A stretch of DNA of 64,000 bases, from positions 177,142 through 241,141 of the forward strand of contig WSUB01000050.1 in NCBI GenBank assembly GCA_019633425.1. The letters are read 5' to 3'. The position numbers and the translations under genes were made by a program. Every line of letters begins with the position of its first letter. Position 1 is the stretch's first letter. This stretch comes from Tulasnella sp. 424. Taxonomy: Eukaryota > Basidiomycota > Agaricomycetes > Cantharellales > Tulasnellaceae. Of the stretch, positions 1 through 12,700 are shown piece by piece. The notes beneath the pieces were generated by a model. The model was not told the DNA's origin and searched no databases. It worked only from the letters and a program-made list of their open reading frames with translations.

Positions 1-233
1 TCCGAACAAACAACTTCATGAAGAGAGACACGCACAAGCTGTCTCAAGGACAACGGCGTAGGTTTCTTCGCGGCCCATAATTCCAGCTGTCGATTCCGAT
101 AGAAATGCAAGCCGCTGGAAGATCCAGCGGTGTAGAAGCGTTGGCTGTTGTTGACCTTCGCCTTGGGGTTGAAGATGGTTCGGATGGTTCGGACTTGTTG
201 GACCGACCGCGCGGCCGAACTTGCAGGATTCAT
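1..233 (-). CDS. Mitochondrial PDK/BCKDK-type kinase, N-terminal exon (partial)
   Basis: Minus-strand start codon at 233-231 opens a 66-codon reading frame down to position 36, where a GTGCGT donor (35-30) begins an intron that leaves the window. The peptide starts with a basic, Ser/Ala-rich stretch typical of a mitochondrial targeting sequence and reaches the motif FYRNRQLELWAAKKPTPLSL followed by RQL. That resembles the start of the mature domain of pyruvate dehydrogenase kinase and branched-chain ketoacid dehydrogenase kinase, matrix kinases that inactivate the E1 subunits of their complexes. Which of the two it is cannot be decided from 66 residues. It is divergent to the SWT1-like gene. 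Only exon 1 is visible, so the catalytic Bergerat fold lies outside the window. Confidence 0.6.
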   Translation of the reverse strand, partial: MNPASSAARSVQQVRTIRTIFNPKAKVNNSQRFYTAGSSSGLHFYRNRQLELWAAKKPTPLSLRQLVRVSLHEVVCS

Positions 234-562
234 CTCCGGGAGTGAGGATATTAGTAGATTGAGGAAGGATCTTCGCTGAGGACGGTTAGTTTTGGAGAGC
301 GATGTACATTCCCGACGCAAGTGGGAAGAGTAAAGGGGAGTAAAATCGGGAGTCACGGGAAAGTCGTGGGCGGGAAATGGCAGTGGCGCTCTGAGAACCC
401 CGCTGGCGTGCGATCACGGGGACTTTATCGAGCGGAAGATCCCTTTCTTTACCTTTCTCTATTTGGTTTCTTCCTCTCTTCAAAGGATACCGTCGAAAGC
501 TCTATCGATAGCACGGAGAATTCTATACGTCTTTATACCTGACCAGGGGGCCCGGGAGCATA
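234..562. promoter_or_regulatory. Divergent intergenic region, kinase / SWT1
   Basis: A 329-bp gap between two divergent start codons must hold both 5' leaders and promoters. It has pyrimidine-rich stretches near 430-480 but no TATA box or binding site I can name. Short open frames inside it do not resemble proteins. Confidence 0.4.
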
Positions 563-2262
563 ATGTCATACGCGGATGCCTGGAATCAGACGTGGAAAGG
601 TCCTCGAACGACTGGTCCAACGACCATAATAGTTGATGGAATCAACGAGGAGCACGAAGAACACATCATGAACATGGAAACAGACGAGGGCGACTACACT
701 CTTGACTCGGGTGTAGCAGTGGAAGACATTCGCGCGGGTCGCGTCACTGCGAAATCGTACGGATACCAAAACTCGGACTTGATGGACGCAATGGAGGTCG
801 ATTGGGAACTGGTATGCGGAATAAACGAGACAAAGTCGCCTGTGGGCTGACGTAAGTGCAACTTGGCGGCAGACCCCAGTCAAACCTTCGTCAACCTTGG
901 TCGTTGTGGATACAAATGTCCTTATTTCCCAACTTCCTCTGCTGAAATTGACAATCCAGCACCTTCACTCATCCCCATCTCTCGTCGACATTGTATTCTT
1001 AATACCCGGAATTGTCATCCAAGAGTTGGATGGATTGCGTAACTCCAATAAGCAAAATGAGGTCCGGAAGGCGGATGGTACACAAGCTGTTGTCTCCGTG
1101 TCTGTTTTGGCGCGCCAAGCGAACGATTGGCTCCTGCCCATTGTGAACCGCTCTCCGTTTATTCGGGGACAGAAGACATCGGAGAGCCCCAGAGGGAACT
1201 GGATGTATGGACGAGAAAGTGTGAGTTTAACCAACCCACGGTGAACACGAGTAAGCGCTGAAAACCTTGTTGTCATAGATGGAGAACGACGACCTGGTTA
1301 TTGAATGTGCGAACTACTTCGCAACTGCCATGAGCGTGCCTCCCGGTTGGTGGAATGCATTGTACTCATTGACCGAAGGGGCTTGCCGAACACTAAACGT
1401 AAACTTTTCCATAGAAAACATGAGGATACTAAGCTATGACAAGAACATCAAGCTAAAGGCAAAAATCGAAGGTGAGCGAACACGTTTGTTCTATCTATTC
1501 AATAATTGAAATCTAAGCCTCCGGCAAGGCTACGAGTGTTGGGGACCATCCCCAGCTTGTAACTCGGACCAGCTGTTACACAATATCGTCACAACCTCCC
1601 AGGTCCCCAGAACTCCCCAAAACTCACAGCGACCAGATTGGGCAAGGATTGCAATACAGAAGCGAGAACCAGCTCAGAGCACACCCTCAACCTCGTTACA
1701 TCGTTCTGCCAGCCCTGCTCTACCTTTGGCAGCTCCTTCGACCTCTTCCCCGGCACCTGCAAGCATTCACGCCGACTCCGGGCCGTCACGACCACCGCAC
1801 CCTCTTAACGTTATTCACGAGCAATTACGAGCATATCTTATCGCGGGACTTCCCGGGTTGATACATCAATGCATCGATTTGGTCCGCAAGGAACAGGAAG
1901 TCGAAGCAAGGCAGAACGAGAACATTTCGATTTACGCAAAAAGAGCTCCTCCTAGCCGGCTTTCAACGATCCCGATACCTAGCGAGGAGGAATGGCGGGG
2001 GTGGACGCTGAGACAGGCGATTTTGTGGGTGGATAAGGTTATTGCTGGTAAGGCGGGCGGCAAGACCCCGAATGAAACACCATCGGGCAAGCTGGCCGAC
2101 TTGATAGCGTCATACGCTGAAGGGGAACGAGGTGCACGACGAGGCCAAGATTGGGCGAGAGGAGATTGGAGCAGTGCTGCCGATGTCGTAGAGCGCTTTT
2201 TCGGGACAGAAGTTGCTGCTCAGCTACGCTCGGCAGTGGAGCAAGCGTTCGTGCTGCGATGA
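563..2262 (+). CDS. SWT1: SWT1-like PIN-domain endoribonuclease
   Basis: Four exons fit in frame: 563-811, 873-1220, 1279-1471 and 1529-2262, with introns of 57-61 nt ending in AG. The second exon holds a PIN nuclease domain: VVVDTNVLIS carries the first catalytic Asp and IVIQELDGLR the Glu, and the fourth acidic region follows in exon 3 (NDDLVIECANYF). Swt1 proteins are nuclear PIN endoribonucleases that remove faulty mRNPs near the nuclear pore. The C-terminal exon encodes a roughly 245-residue helical segment like the Swt1 C-terminal region, preceded by a Ser/Pro linker. The start at 563 is the first ATG after an in-frame TAG at 509-511; an extra 5' exon cannot be excluded. Assignment to Swt1 rather than another PIN protein rests on the PIN sequence and domain order. 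Confidence 0.72.
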
Positions 2263-2709
2263 CACAGCATTCCCCTTGTCTACGCATCGAGTCGACGTCA
2301 CAATTAACCGCCGCCGAGAGACTATACATAGATAGTGGTTGAGATATATGAGCCTTTGCCATCTCCTTTGCAATCTTTTCTCCCCCTAGCTCTTCTTTAC
2401 GCAGTACTCTTCGAGTAAGTCGGCAGCGCAGTCGGCGGCCTTGTGGGGGCTTGGCGGACGACGCGCAGTATTATGTGAGGTTGCTTACGAGTGTTGATTT
2501 CAACAGCGCCCAGTAGATTCTCTTCACGCACTGTCCCCTGGTCGAGTTTGCCCTCTGGCCTTCTTCATCTCCCCAAATCCCCAACCATTTTTTTCTCTCT
2601 TCACTCCCCCCTCGCACACGACTACTAGCAGCGTCGGCAGGACCAGCATCCACAGCGTCGAAGCAGTCGCTCGGGTTTTTTCTTCTCGTTTTTCTCTCTC
2701 TCTCCAGCA
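2263..2709. other. Intergenic, SWT1 3' end and GT32 promoter
   Basis: 447 bp with no coding signal. The last 200 bp are strongly CT-rich (runs of ctctct and tttttct just before the ATG at 2710), a common core-promoter feature in fungi. No other element is recognised. Confidence 0.4.
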
Positions 2710-4553
2710 ATGGCGCGAAAGGTGTCCGTTGTCCTCCTCTCTCTCTTGTGTCTTTTCCTACTCGGAACGGCCATCGTTCTCTCAACAACCAAGGCCTATC
2801 TGAAGATCGAGGACTGGGCGTACATCACTGAGGAAGAGGTGCCATGGGATCCAACAGCCAGCAGGGCCAACGCATCGAGGGCAGGCGAGATTGTGCCAAG
2901 AATTTTACACCAGACTTGGAAGACGGATGTCCTACCAGAGGAATGGGCAGGGGCCTCACAAGACTGCAGGGATATGCACCCTGACTAGTAAGTCCTTTTC
3001 CTGCCATGCAAGGTCTTTGCGATGCGTCCGAAGGCCTTGTTTTCATTTGGAACGCATTGTTGACGCTTGCTTCCTTCCCGTTGTCCAGCGAATACATGCT
3101 ATGGACCGACGCCAAATCACGACAGCTCATCGCAGACCACTATCCATGGTTCCTCTCCACTTTTGACGGCTACAAGTACAAGATTCAACGAGCAGATGCC
3201 ATCCGCTACTTCGTCTTGCACCACTTTGGCGGTGTGTACATGGATCTCGACATGGGGTGCCTCCGGCCCATGGACCCCTTACTCAAGTACCAAGTCATCC
3301 TCCCCAAGACCATCCCAGTCGGTGTCAGCAACGATCTCATGACAAGCACAGTGGGACATCCTTTCATGGAACAAGTTATCCGAGGGCTCATCACGTTCGA
3401 CATCAACTACATCCTTAACTACCCTACGGTCATGTTCACCACCGGTCCCATGTTCATGTCCGCCCAATACGGCTTCTACACGGCATCGCACCCCCCGACT
3501 CCTGAAAACCCTTCAGGAGATGTCCGCATCCTGCCAAAGAGCCTGTATGGAAAGAACGCAAAGCCAGGAGAAGCGCCGCATTCCTTCTTCGAGCACTACT
3601 ACGGAAGCTCTTGGCACTCGGATGATGCATGGCTATGGACGTTCCTTGGCGTTTGGGGCATGCGGTTGATGTATGTCTCCTGCATCGTCGCCGCTATCGT
3701 TGGCTTAAGGATGTACGTCTTCAAGAAGAAGGGACATGGCCGTGGGCTTCGAGGCAGGAGGTTGGTGTTTGGCCGATACGAAGTCCTTCTCCCCCGCTTC
3801 ATCCATGATCGGGACACGAACACCGCGCAGTTGGACCTTGGCCCATTATCCATGCTCGCAGGAGGGCACAGCAGGGAGGTATCTGGCTCCTCTACAGCTC
3901 TCTCACCTTTGTCATCCGAACCGACTTCGCCCACCGCTACCCCACGTCTCCCTTCGTCCGTGATACCGCTCTCGGTGGAACTCTCCCCGACTCTTTCCTC
4001 CTCTTCATCCCCCGAATCCAACGCCGTCACCGATGCCATCAAGCGAGCTGGCTCTTGGGTCTTTGGTGCAGTCACACCGTTGTCCGAATACGCTAGTGCA
4101 GGTAGCAGGCGCAGCAGCCGTTCAGCCTCCCGCAGTAATAGGCGTCGCCGATCACGAGGCATCCTCTTCTTCCTCCCTGCCATCTTCCACCCATACTCCT
4201 CATCCAATCGCTCTCCAGAGTTCGAACCTATCTCACTTCCTCCAGTCGACTCGGACACCGAAGCTCAGACCTTCATTCGCCGCAGTCATGGTTCCCACTC
4301 GAGGCCGCGTTCACCAATGAGTAAGGGAGAGGAGGCCGAATTGGAAGCTGTTCCATTAATGGGAGGCAGACTTGCCGCACCGGAAGTCGGATCTCGCAGG
4401 TCATCTATGACCGTGGTACCACCATCGGGATCCGAGTTGCCGCCTCCTCCATACGTCAGCTCACGAGTGGTATCGCCCGGTGCGACTCTTACAGCTGCTG
4501 CAACCTCGACTACTCCTTCCGAGTCCTGGGAGTCTTGGGGAGAACGTCGGTGA
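2710..4553 (+). CDS. Family 32 glycosyltransferase (Sur1/Csg1-type mannosyl inositol phosphorylceramide synthase)
   Basis: Exon 1 is 2710-2987 and exon 2 is 3089-4553, joined by a 101-nt GTAAGT...CAG intron that splits a Tyr codon. The protein is about 580 residues. Residues 5-27 form a signal anchor. IPRILHQTWK-like and RADAIRYFVLHHFGGVYMDLD motifs, the latter with the metal-binding DxD near residue 144, define the DXD-sugar domain of GT32. A second membrane segment lies near residues 278-305, after the catalytic domain. The remaining tail is Ser/Pro/Arg-rich and likely disordered. Sur1, Csg1 and Csh1 add mannose to inositol phosphorylceramide in the Golgi; two membrane spans around a GT32 domain match that subfamily. 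The long tail is larger than in yeast. Substrate is inferred from family only. Confidence 0.8.
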
Positions 4554-7208
4554 AATTGATGCCGCGACGGGATACTTTTGAGAACGAATGCCGTATATGA
4601 CCAATCAACTATGAATTCATCATTATCATCATCATCTTTAAACTCTGAATGTCTTGCTTTTTTTCACATCGGGTGCTGTTTTTATCGGATCGCTACTCTT
4701 TTTCTTTTCCTTTCTCCTCACGGCGGACGAACATGGTTTTGCGCTCTTGAAGGGTCGTTCCTCACTCTTCCTCTTGTGGGTTTGGGTTCGTTACTCTAGC
4801 CGATGAACGCTTCTCCCCCTTTTGCGATTTTGTTTGCTCTGTACCCCTCTCGACGAGCTCGCTGTCCATTTCCTGTGGTCGTTATTCTTCCCTCGTACAT
4901 CACTCTTATTTTCCGAGATATCATACCCTCTCCATGCGGTCTCGCTTTGCCCGACTTTCACACTTCCCTGCAAAGTTATTCTTAATTAGATGTAGATGGA
5001 CGAATTATCGATACCCTTTTTCGTCTCCCGGTGCTGGAATCTTCGTCGAGTGTCGTGGGTCTGCCCGAAGTCCAAGTCGTAGAGCGAACCCTTGAATTTC
5101 AACTCCGTAATACTACAGCTACAGTCACAAGCCTCCTGAGTAAGCGGACCGCTTTATTTTCGAACACTGGGATGTAAGTCAGCTTGATTGAGTTGGACTT
5201 GATAACATTGTGTCGGACACCTCCGGATTCACGAGTAGCCGTTGCTGAATCTGAATGGCCAGATCAAGTTGCGCGTTTGTCTTGCTCTTTTGCCTCGTAA
5301 CTTCTACCAGTCCCTTTTGAATACGGTGAAACGTTCAGGCAGCAAGTTACCATTCCCAGCTCTTCCCGTCACAGAACGACTTGGAACTTGTAATCCCCAC
5401 CAGGACCCCTCCGAACGAGCGGCAAACAGCGGAAAGTTCCCCCCAAACCGGTAAATCCGTATTCAGTCGTTTCGGTCCCGCCGTACGTTCCGCATTGCCT
5501 TTCCCACCAGCGTGCAGGGCTTCAGAATTGCCAGCGTGCCAAGTGATGAGCTTTCCCGTATTGGGGTTGGACCGCGTTTCTTCGGCCGCCTAAACTATGG
5601 CTATTTTCTTTCTGGATTAGACGAACGCGGGAGCTATGATTCTGTTCCTGCCGCACGTAGCTATAGTGTTCTTGAAGGGATGGGGTCCAGAAGCCTTCCG
5701 TCACGTTGCCTGACCTTCCTTTGCACAACTCACTAGTCCACTCTAAGCTTTCTATAAAACAGAAGCCAACGGAATCTATCCAGCCCGGGTTACGGCTCTT
5801 AGTGTTGGAGGGTTGGGTGTACCTGCTTCGTTTCTTCATATTCGCCTTTTGGGGGGCCCTTGGGTTCTCTTGATTGCTTGCTCTGCGATGGAAGGCTTCG
5901 GCACGGAAAGCACTCTGCTTCCGAGTAAATCAGCTTCATGATCGATTGGAAAGAGAGCCGACGGCGAGGCAACCTAAAATTAGGTACCGTTGACCTATTG
6001 TAGACATTGTGTCTTCTAGCTCAAGTCTGCGCGCATTCACCTGGGGAGGGTAATGCAGCTGCATATGGCTTTATGCCCAACTTGTGCTTCTTTCCCGATG
6101 GTTCGTGCGGGAGGCAGCAATGGAGAAAAGCGCGCGAAACTCTGTTTCGGAAGGAGAACGCTTCAACACAGCATCATTCCGCGTGCTCCCACCTCCTTGC
6201 TCTCAACTGGGTATGTTCTCTACATCTTTTCTCAGGCTTTGGCGGGGGCAGGGCGAATTCTATAACAGACCTGGCTTCCTATGTCTTCCCGACGTGCCTC
6301 ACTCGGGGAAACACTATTCAGTCATTCGTTCGATAGCAGGCTCAACTTGTTCGAGTTTCTTCCCGAGAATGGCGATTAGTGGCATCCCGACGAGAAACGC
6401 CAGTCCTGGAGGTGACCCGTCAACACCCACCCAAACGGAAAGCGAAGTTTGCCCCGAACCTCTTCGCAGGGGCCCGTCTCTTCACTACCTCCCGCAGCCC
6501 GCAGCCCTCATCTACAGCCCCGACCGCAATGTCTATTGAATATTCATCCAACCGGCCCATGGCTTCAATCCTGATGTTCATATATTATCGCTTCCCTTTG
6601 CCAACCCGGATTACTAAAGCTCACTTTGAAACCAGCACATTACCTCCCCCTACCCTGTACGTACACGTGCCGACTTTGCCTTCGCTTCGAAATTCCTTGA
6701 TGGGGAGGCACGGCAAAGGAGAAGTTCAGGGTCGAGAATGCGGTCATTTCCGGGGGGAGGGAGTCGGTGTGGCGAGACCGAAGCAGGACCGAAGTAATGG
6801 GGCTTATTTGAGTTGACAAGAAGCGCGAAGGTTAGCCGCATGCGAAAATATCAAGTTTATATCCAACCCTGGCCTCCACACCGCTCCAATGGTTTCCAAG
6901 AGAGTTCGTTGGTGTGGACACGGATCGCTCGCCCGGTGCAGTCGGCGGTTGAAGGGAATTAGGGAAGGGGAAAAAGCGAAGTCGAAGTAACGACGATCAA
7001 ACCCCGAGGCAGCCACACGGCGATTGCAATTGGTAACGGGCCGAGAAATTGGGAGATTATACGGCCAAAGAACCAAGTTTGATACAAACTGAAAAGAAAT
7101 CCCTAAGTAAACAACGAAATACGCAGAAAAGAGTGGAAAGAGTGTGAGTGGGGGGTAGAAGAGGGCAGAACACAGTCTAGTCCGAAAAAGGGTTGAAAAA
7201 AAAGGAGC
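4554..7208. other. Long intergenic region without recognised gene
   Basis: 2.65 kb between the GT32 stop and the first P450 stop. It contains T-rich 3' UTR-like sequence (4620-4760) and several open frames of up to about 150 codons on the plus strand (6,084-6,816), none with a recognisable motif, codon regularity or splice pattern. From about 7,045 onward it belongs to the P450 duplication unit. Confidence 0.4.
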
Positions 7209-9800
7209 TTAGTCCTTCCGTGGGGCGAAGATGAGGTTGACGCGCTGAGCAGCGGGGAGAAGCACCTGCAAGATGAAAGACGTTGAATACAACGTGCATG
7301 CTGCGAAGACTATTATTGAACCAATGACTTACGAAGGCGAATCGGCAAGCCATCGACTCGGCCGTAGTCTCTGGTGGAATGACGATGTCGAAATTGCGAA
7401 TAGTCGCAACGAGAGCTGTAATTCACGTTCAAGACATCAATCCCTGCTTGTCGGTCATGAAGGACAATCTTCGACGTACCAATACGGAGCATGTACTGGG
7501 CCAAGTTCATTCCACCGCAGATACGTCCACCAAGACCGAAAGGCATCATTGCAGACTGAACATAGACAGATGATTAGAGTGTGTACGTGTAGTAGTCAAG
7601 GTAGGGAAGTTCGACGTACCCTCATCTCCTCAGTCTCGTCCAGCCAACGCTCAGGCTTGAACGCATAAGGTTCGGAGAAGATATCAGGATTCCGGTGAAC
7701 CGACCAAGATTGGGTACCAACGATAGCACCTATACCCGACGTTTACTTTTAGCTAAACCATGTCGTGACACTCGGTAAAGGAGAACATGACGCGCACCAG
7801 CAGGGATTGGAACACCTTTGATCGAAAATCCTCCTTGTAAACTCTCCGGAACGACTCTCTCCAAAAATGAAGGAGCACTTCCGTAAACCCTCAAACTCTC
7901 CTTCACGAATCCGGTCAAATATGGAAGACGGTTGAGCACTTGGAAGTCGGGTATTTTGCGTTTGCCACCAAGACCGTCGTCGGGCATCAGAGGATCGATT
8001 TCTTCTCGGAGTTTCGTAACGATGTCGGGACGATTGGCGAGGATATAGACCATATAGGACAAGGTGGTTGATGAGGTGTCAACACCAGCAATACTGTAAG
8101 GATCGTCCGTCATTTCCATATGTTAGCCAGTCCTTGTTGCCCGAATCCAGGACGTTTCCCCCAGGTAGATGAACGTACGTATGACCCATAGCTTCAGAAA
8201 TAATATCCCTATCACTTAACCGATCCTCAGGCTTGGCCTTCACTTGTTGACGAAGTAAACGATGTATCAAGGAAAGGCGTTCGTCTGTTTCACCATCCAT
8301 GTCGAAGTCTCCGCCGGTTAGGTCGAGCCTCTTGTCGGACTTGACGATCTTGTCTCGCGCAGCGATGACATATTCGGCGACCTAGTAAGAGCAAGGCTCT
8401 AGTGGTTAAAAGGGGGAACGTGTTGGGGCCACAGAATAAAGGCCTTACCCGACGGTCGGAATCGACAACACGCTTCCAACCCTTAACGGGAATTTGGCAA
8501 AGGACATCCCAGAGATGCTTTGGGATCAAGGAGCGGAAGACACCCTGAAAGCGAGCAACAAAAACCGAGTTAGATTGACTTGACTGGCTGCAAGTGGACG
8601 TTCAGGACTCACTCGAATGGGGAAGAGGTTGATAGAAGTAACAATCTCGCTAGCAGGATCCTCCTTGAAGGTCTCAGTGTCCCATTGCTTCAGCGAGTTG
8701 ATGCGTTGACCGTAGGATGAGATAAAGATGACGTCGACCTTTGACCAACGTCAGAATCCTTGGCCTCAGCGGATCGCAGGAGGACTCACCAAGAGTCGGC
8801 GGAACAAGACCAAGCAATCAAACGACCTTTCACCCTTGTAGGAATCCAACTTCTCGAGGAAGAGCTGGGTATACTCGTGCATCTCGGGTTGGTACAATGA
8901 TAGGTTGTTTGGAGTGTAGTGAGGGCCGTAGGCACGCTTCTTTGGAGCGTGGAGGACGGGATCACTGTGCACCAGAACGCGTAGTCCCTGTCAGCCTTAC
9001 AGTAGTCGAAGAAAGGAGGAAGTATTCACGTACAGCGTGGTCATTGCATGATCGTTCTCGTTGGTTAACAAAGCCTTGTAGAACTGCGACTTGGAGAACT
9101 TGGATGTCGCGCTGTAGACATATCGCGTTGTCGCTGGGTCCAAGAACGCAACAACGTTGGGTTCTATGCGGACGACGGGGCCATATTGTTGATGGAGCTC
9201 CTCGATGACGAGAGCTAATGAGGGAAAAGTGGTTCAGTACAATGACTGGCTTTATTGTAATCCAAGGGATGTCGGTACCTTTTTTGAAGGCCATATCCTG
9301 GAACGACAGCCAGGTAGACGAGATCGCGGTGTACCATGGTCCGGGGACATGACGAAGTGGGTGGAAGAATAAGTTGTAAATCCAGGTTCCAACGGTGTAA
9401 GTGGCAAAAGCGCCGCAAATGAAGACGGCGGGGGAGACTGGGAGAGAGTCCATCTCAGAGGTTGCAGTCTGTTTTTTGAAAGAGAAGAGAGAGAGAGAGA
9501 AACGTAAAAGAGAGGGGGGTGATAAGAGAGGTACTCAAGGTTTCGAGCAAATCAAGCTCGGTGAAGGTCTTTTTGTTAGGTGGGAGGGAAGAAGAGAACG
9601 ATGATAAGGGTGGCGTGGTGTTCACCCAGAAAGAGAGTGGAAGACAAGAAGGTGCGAGGGGGGAAAGAGGGACGAAAAAGATCTTCGACCTCAGGCGAAT
9701 CAAAGTCCTCGGATAACCTCTTCGCTGGTTCTGCGGTTCCGAGGGAGGGCGACGCTTGGCCACACAACCCGGTGGTTCCGGTCTCCACCCGCTTCCTCGT
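7045..9800 (-). repeat. Tandem segmental duplication, unit 1 (P450 plus flanks)
   Basis: The whole P450 gene, about 150 bp of 3' flank and about 350 bp of 5' flank are repeated at 9,935-12,700. Outside the genes the match is plain: the 3' flanks share aaagaacca...gatacaact and gggcagaacacagtctagtc (7,167 and 10,050), and the 5' flanks share gtctttttgttaggtgg (9,567 and 12,448). The boundaries are by eye and could be off by 100 bp. Confidence 0.75.
7209..9453 (-). CDS. Cytochrome P450 monooxygenase, copy 1
   Basis: A multi-exon class E P450. The N-terminal exon (start 9453) has a membrane anchor ([20 protein letters not shown]) followed by the proline hinge [11 protein letters not shown]. Later exons give the I-helix [12 protein letters not shown] (normally AGxDT), the K-helix ESLR ([11 protein letters not shown]), the PERW motif, and the heme loop [11 protein letters not shown] with the thiolate Cys (about 7,530). 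The C-terminus ends PRKD with a TAA at 7209-7211. I could join all exons in frame using GT/AG introns, including a GTGCGT intron inside PAG-AIVGTQ (about 7,730-7,800), so the gene looks intact. It resembles benzoate 4-monooxygenase/pisatin demethylase-type fungal P450s, but the substrate is unknown. It is the downstream member of a tandem pair in the same orientation. Confidence 0.85.
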
Positions 9801-10094
9801 TCCCAAAGAGGAAGCGTGACGAGAGAAAAAAAAAGTATAAATGAAAATCATTGTCCGATCTTGTTTTGATCTTTTTTTTTGGGCCAGGAATTTGTTAGAG
9901 TGGGTGATCGCAGTCGGTAGCAGCCTGAGATGTTGGGCGATCATATGGCAAAAGAACCAAACATTGATACCAACTAAAAAAAGATCCCTAAACAGATGAC
10001 GAAAAACGCAGAAAATATTGGAAACGAGTGTGGATGGGGAGTCAAGGGGGGCAGAACACAGTCTAGTCCGAGGAGAAGAGAAAAAAAAAAGAAT
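9454..10094. promoter_or_regulatory. Promoter of P450 copy 1 and 3' flank of copy 2
   Basis: 641 bp between the tandem P450 genes. Positions 9,454-9,800 repeat the upstream region of copy 2 (12,339-12,700), including a purine-rich gagagagaga run just before the ATG and the block around gtctttttgttaggtgg. Conservation through the duplication suggests the promoter was copied with the gene. No named transcription-factor site is recognised. Confidence 0.45.
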
Positions 10095-12700
10095 CTAGTC
10101 CTTCCGTGGGGTGAAGATGAGGTCGACGCGCTGAGCAGCGGGGAGAAGCACCTGCGAGACGAAAGATGTTTAATACACCGTGCATGCTGCCAAGACTATT
10201 GAACCGACGACTTACGAAGGCGAATCGGCAAGCCATCGACTCGGCCGTAGTCTTTGGTGGGATAACAACGTCAAAATTGCGAATGGTCGCCACGAGAGCT
10301 GTGATTCACATCCAATACGTCAGTCCCCGTTTGCGGGTCATGAATCACGATCGTTTAACGTACCGATACGGAGCATGTACTGAGCCAAGTTCATTCCACC
10401 GCAGATACGTCCACCAGTACCGAAAGGCATCATTGCAGACTGGATATAAATGGATAATTAGTATGTAACCGTCAACGCAGTGAAGTCCGACGTACCCTCA
10501 TCTCCTCGGTCTCTTCCAACCAGCGCTCAGGCTTGAACGCATATGGGTCAGGGAAGATATCAGGGTTCCGGTGAACAGACCAAGCCTGAGTACCAACGAT
10601 AGCACCTAATGGGAAACACCAGAGATTTCCGTTAGCTAAACCATGTCGCAACATTCTCCGAAGAATATGATTCGTACCAGCTGGAATCGGGATTCCCTTG
10701 ATCGAGAACTCTCCTTGTAAACTCTCTGGAACGACTCGCTCCAAGAGTGAAGGTCCACTTCCGTAAACCCTCAAACTCTCCTTCACGAATCCAGTCAAGT
10801 ACGGAAGACGGTTGAGAACCTGGAAGTCGGGCACTTTGCGTTTGCCACCGAGTCCATCATCGGGCATGAGAGGGTCGATTTCTTCGCGGAGTTTTGCGAG
10901 GACGTCGGGACGATTGCCGAGGGTCCAGAGCATGTAGGACAAGGTAGTTGATGAGGTGTCGACACCGGCGACGCTGTAAGAATTGTTCATCGATTCGGTG
11001 CGGCAGTCAGTAATTATTGTTCGATCTCTGAACGTTGGCTAGGAGTAAATGGACGTACGTATGACCCATAGCCTCAGAAATAATATCCCTATCACTTAAT
11101 CGGTCCTCAGGCTTGGCCTTCACTTGTTGACGAAGTAAACGATGGATCAAAGAAAGACGTTCGTCCGTTTCACCGTCCACGTCCAAGTCGCCAGTAGTTA
11201 GGTCGAGCCTCTTGTCAGATTTGACAATCTTGTCTCGCGCGGCGATGACGTATTCGGCAACCTATTGAAACCAAAACTCTAGTGGTCAGAAGAGAGAGCG
11301 TGTGGGTCCAAGACAATAGAGGCCTTACCCGACGGTCGGAATCGACCACACGCTTCCAAGCTTTGATGGGGATTTTGCAAAGGACATCCCAGAGGTGCCT
11401 AGGGATCGAGGCGCGGAAGACACCCTACGATCAAGCATCGAGATCCCAATTAGATCGATTTCACTGGCTGTAAAGCGTATCTTCGGGACTCACTCGGATG
11501 GGGAAGAGATTGATAGAAGTAACAATCTCGCTGGCAGGATCCTCCTTGAAGGTCTCAGTGTCCCATTGCTTCAGTGAGTTGATGCGTTGACCGTAGGAAG
11601 AGACAAAGATAACGTCGACCTATGTTTCCGGCGTCAGAATCGTTGGCGTCGGTGAGCATCGGGGCAACTCACCAAGAGACGACGGAACAAGACCAAGCAA
11701 TCAAACGACTTTTCACCCTTGTAGGAATCCAACTTCTCGAGATAGAGTTGAGTGTACTCGTGCATCTCGGGTTGGTACAAGGACAGGTTGTTTGGAGTGT
11801 AGTGAGGGCCGTAGGCACGCTTCTTGGGAGCGTGGAGGACGGGGTCACTGTGCATCAGAAAACGCAGTCCTTGTCAGCCTCACAGTAGTAAAGGAAAGGA
11901 GAAAGTGTTGCCGTACAGCGTGGTCATGGCATGATCGTTCTCGTTGGTCAACAAAGCCTTGTAGAACTGCGACTTGGAGAACTTGGAGGTCGCGCTATAG
12001 ACGAATCGCGTGGTAGCCGGGTCCAAGAACGCAACGACATTGGGTTCAACGCGGACGACGGGGCCATATCGTTGATGGAGCTCGTCGATGGCGAGGGCTG
12101 ATGAGGGACGAGAGAGGGTCAGTCCAACGGCTGGCTCGGTCGTAATCCAAGGGACGACGGTACCTTTTTTGAACGTCATATCCTGGAACGACAGCCAGCT
12201 AGAAGAGATGGCGGTGTACCATGGCCCTGGAACGTGACGAAGCGGGTGGAAGTACAGGTTGTAAATCCAGGTTCCAACGGTGTAGGTGGCAAAAGCGCCG
12301 CAAATGAAGACGGCAGGGGAGACTGGGAGAGAGTCCATCTCTAAGAATGCAGTCTGTTTTTTGGTTGAAAGAGAAGCGAGAGAGAGAAAAGTAAAAGAGG
12401 GGGCAACAGAGGCACTCAAGGGTTCGAGCAAATCAAGCTCTAGAAAAGTCTTTTTGTTAGGTGGAGGAGGGGAAGAAAGATGATAAGAGTGGCGTAATGG
12501 CCCAGAGAGAGTGAGAGACAAGAACGTGCGGTGGACAGCAGGTGCGAAAGGGGGGAAGGAAATGAACAGAGATCTTCAAGTTCAGGCGAATCAAAGTCCT
12601 CGTATATCCTCTTCGTACGTTCGCGGCTTTCCGGGGAGGGCGGCACGAGCCACACACGACACCGGTGGTTCCGGTCTCCATTCCCTTCCTCGTACCTAGG
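9935..12700 (-). repeat. Tandem segmental duplication, unit 2 (P450 plus flanks)
   Basis: Second copy of the roughly 2.8-kb unit described at 7,045-9,800, in direct orientation. Exons of the two copies agree closely and share every intron position I could check; introns and flanks differ by many substitutions and small indels, so the duplication is not very recent. Confidence 0.75.
10095..12338 (-). CDS. Cytochrome P450 monooxygenase, copy 2
   Basis: Paralogue of the gene at 7,209-9,453 with the same exon plan. Start codon at 12338, TAG at 10095-10097 after PRKD. It carries the N-terminal anchor, the VPGPWY hinge, the I-helix [35 protein letters not shown] and the heme loop PFGTGGRICGG (about 10,410-10,440). 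The substitution of T for L in the heme loop and differences around the I-helix (MLWTLGNRPD against [10 protein letters not shown]) suggest the two enzymes may differ in substrate use. All visible exons stay open and splice signals are normal, so it is probably functional. Role (detoxification, lignin-derived aromatics or secondary metabolism) is inference from the family. Confidence 0.85.

Noticed and set aside
6007..6816. Overlapping plus-strand open frames of 109-151 codons
   Set aside because: No motif, no compatible splice pattern and no codon regularity; three frames are open over the same stretch, as expected by chance in GC-balanced DNA.
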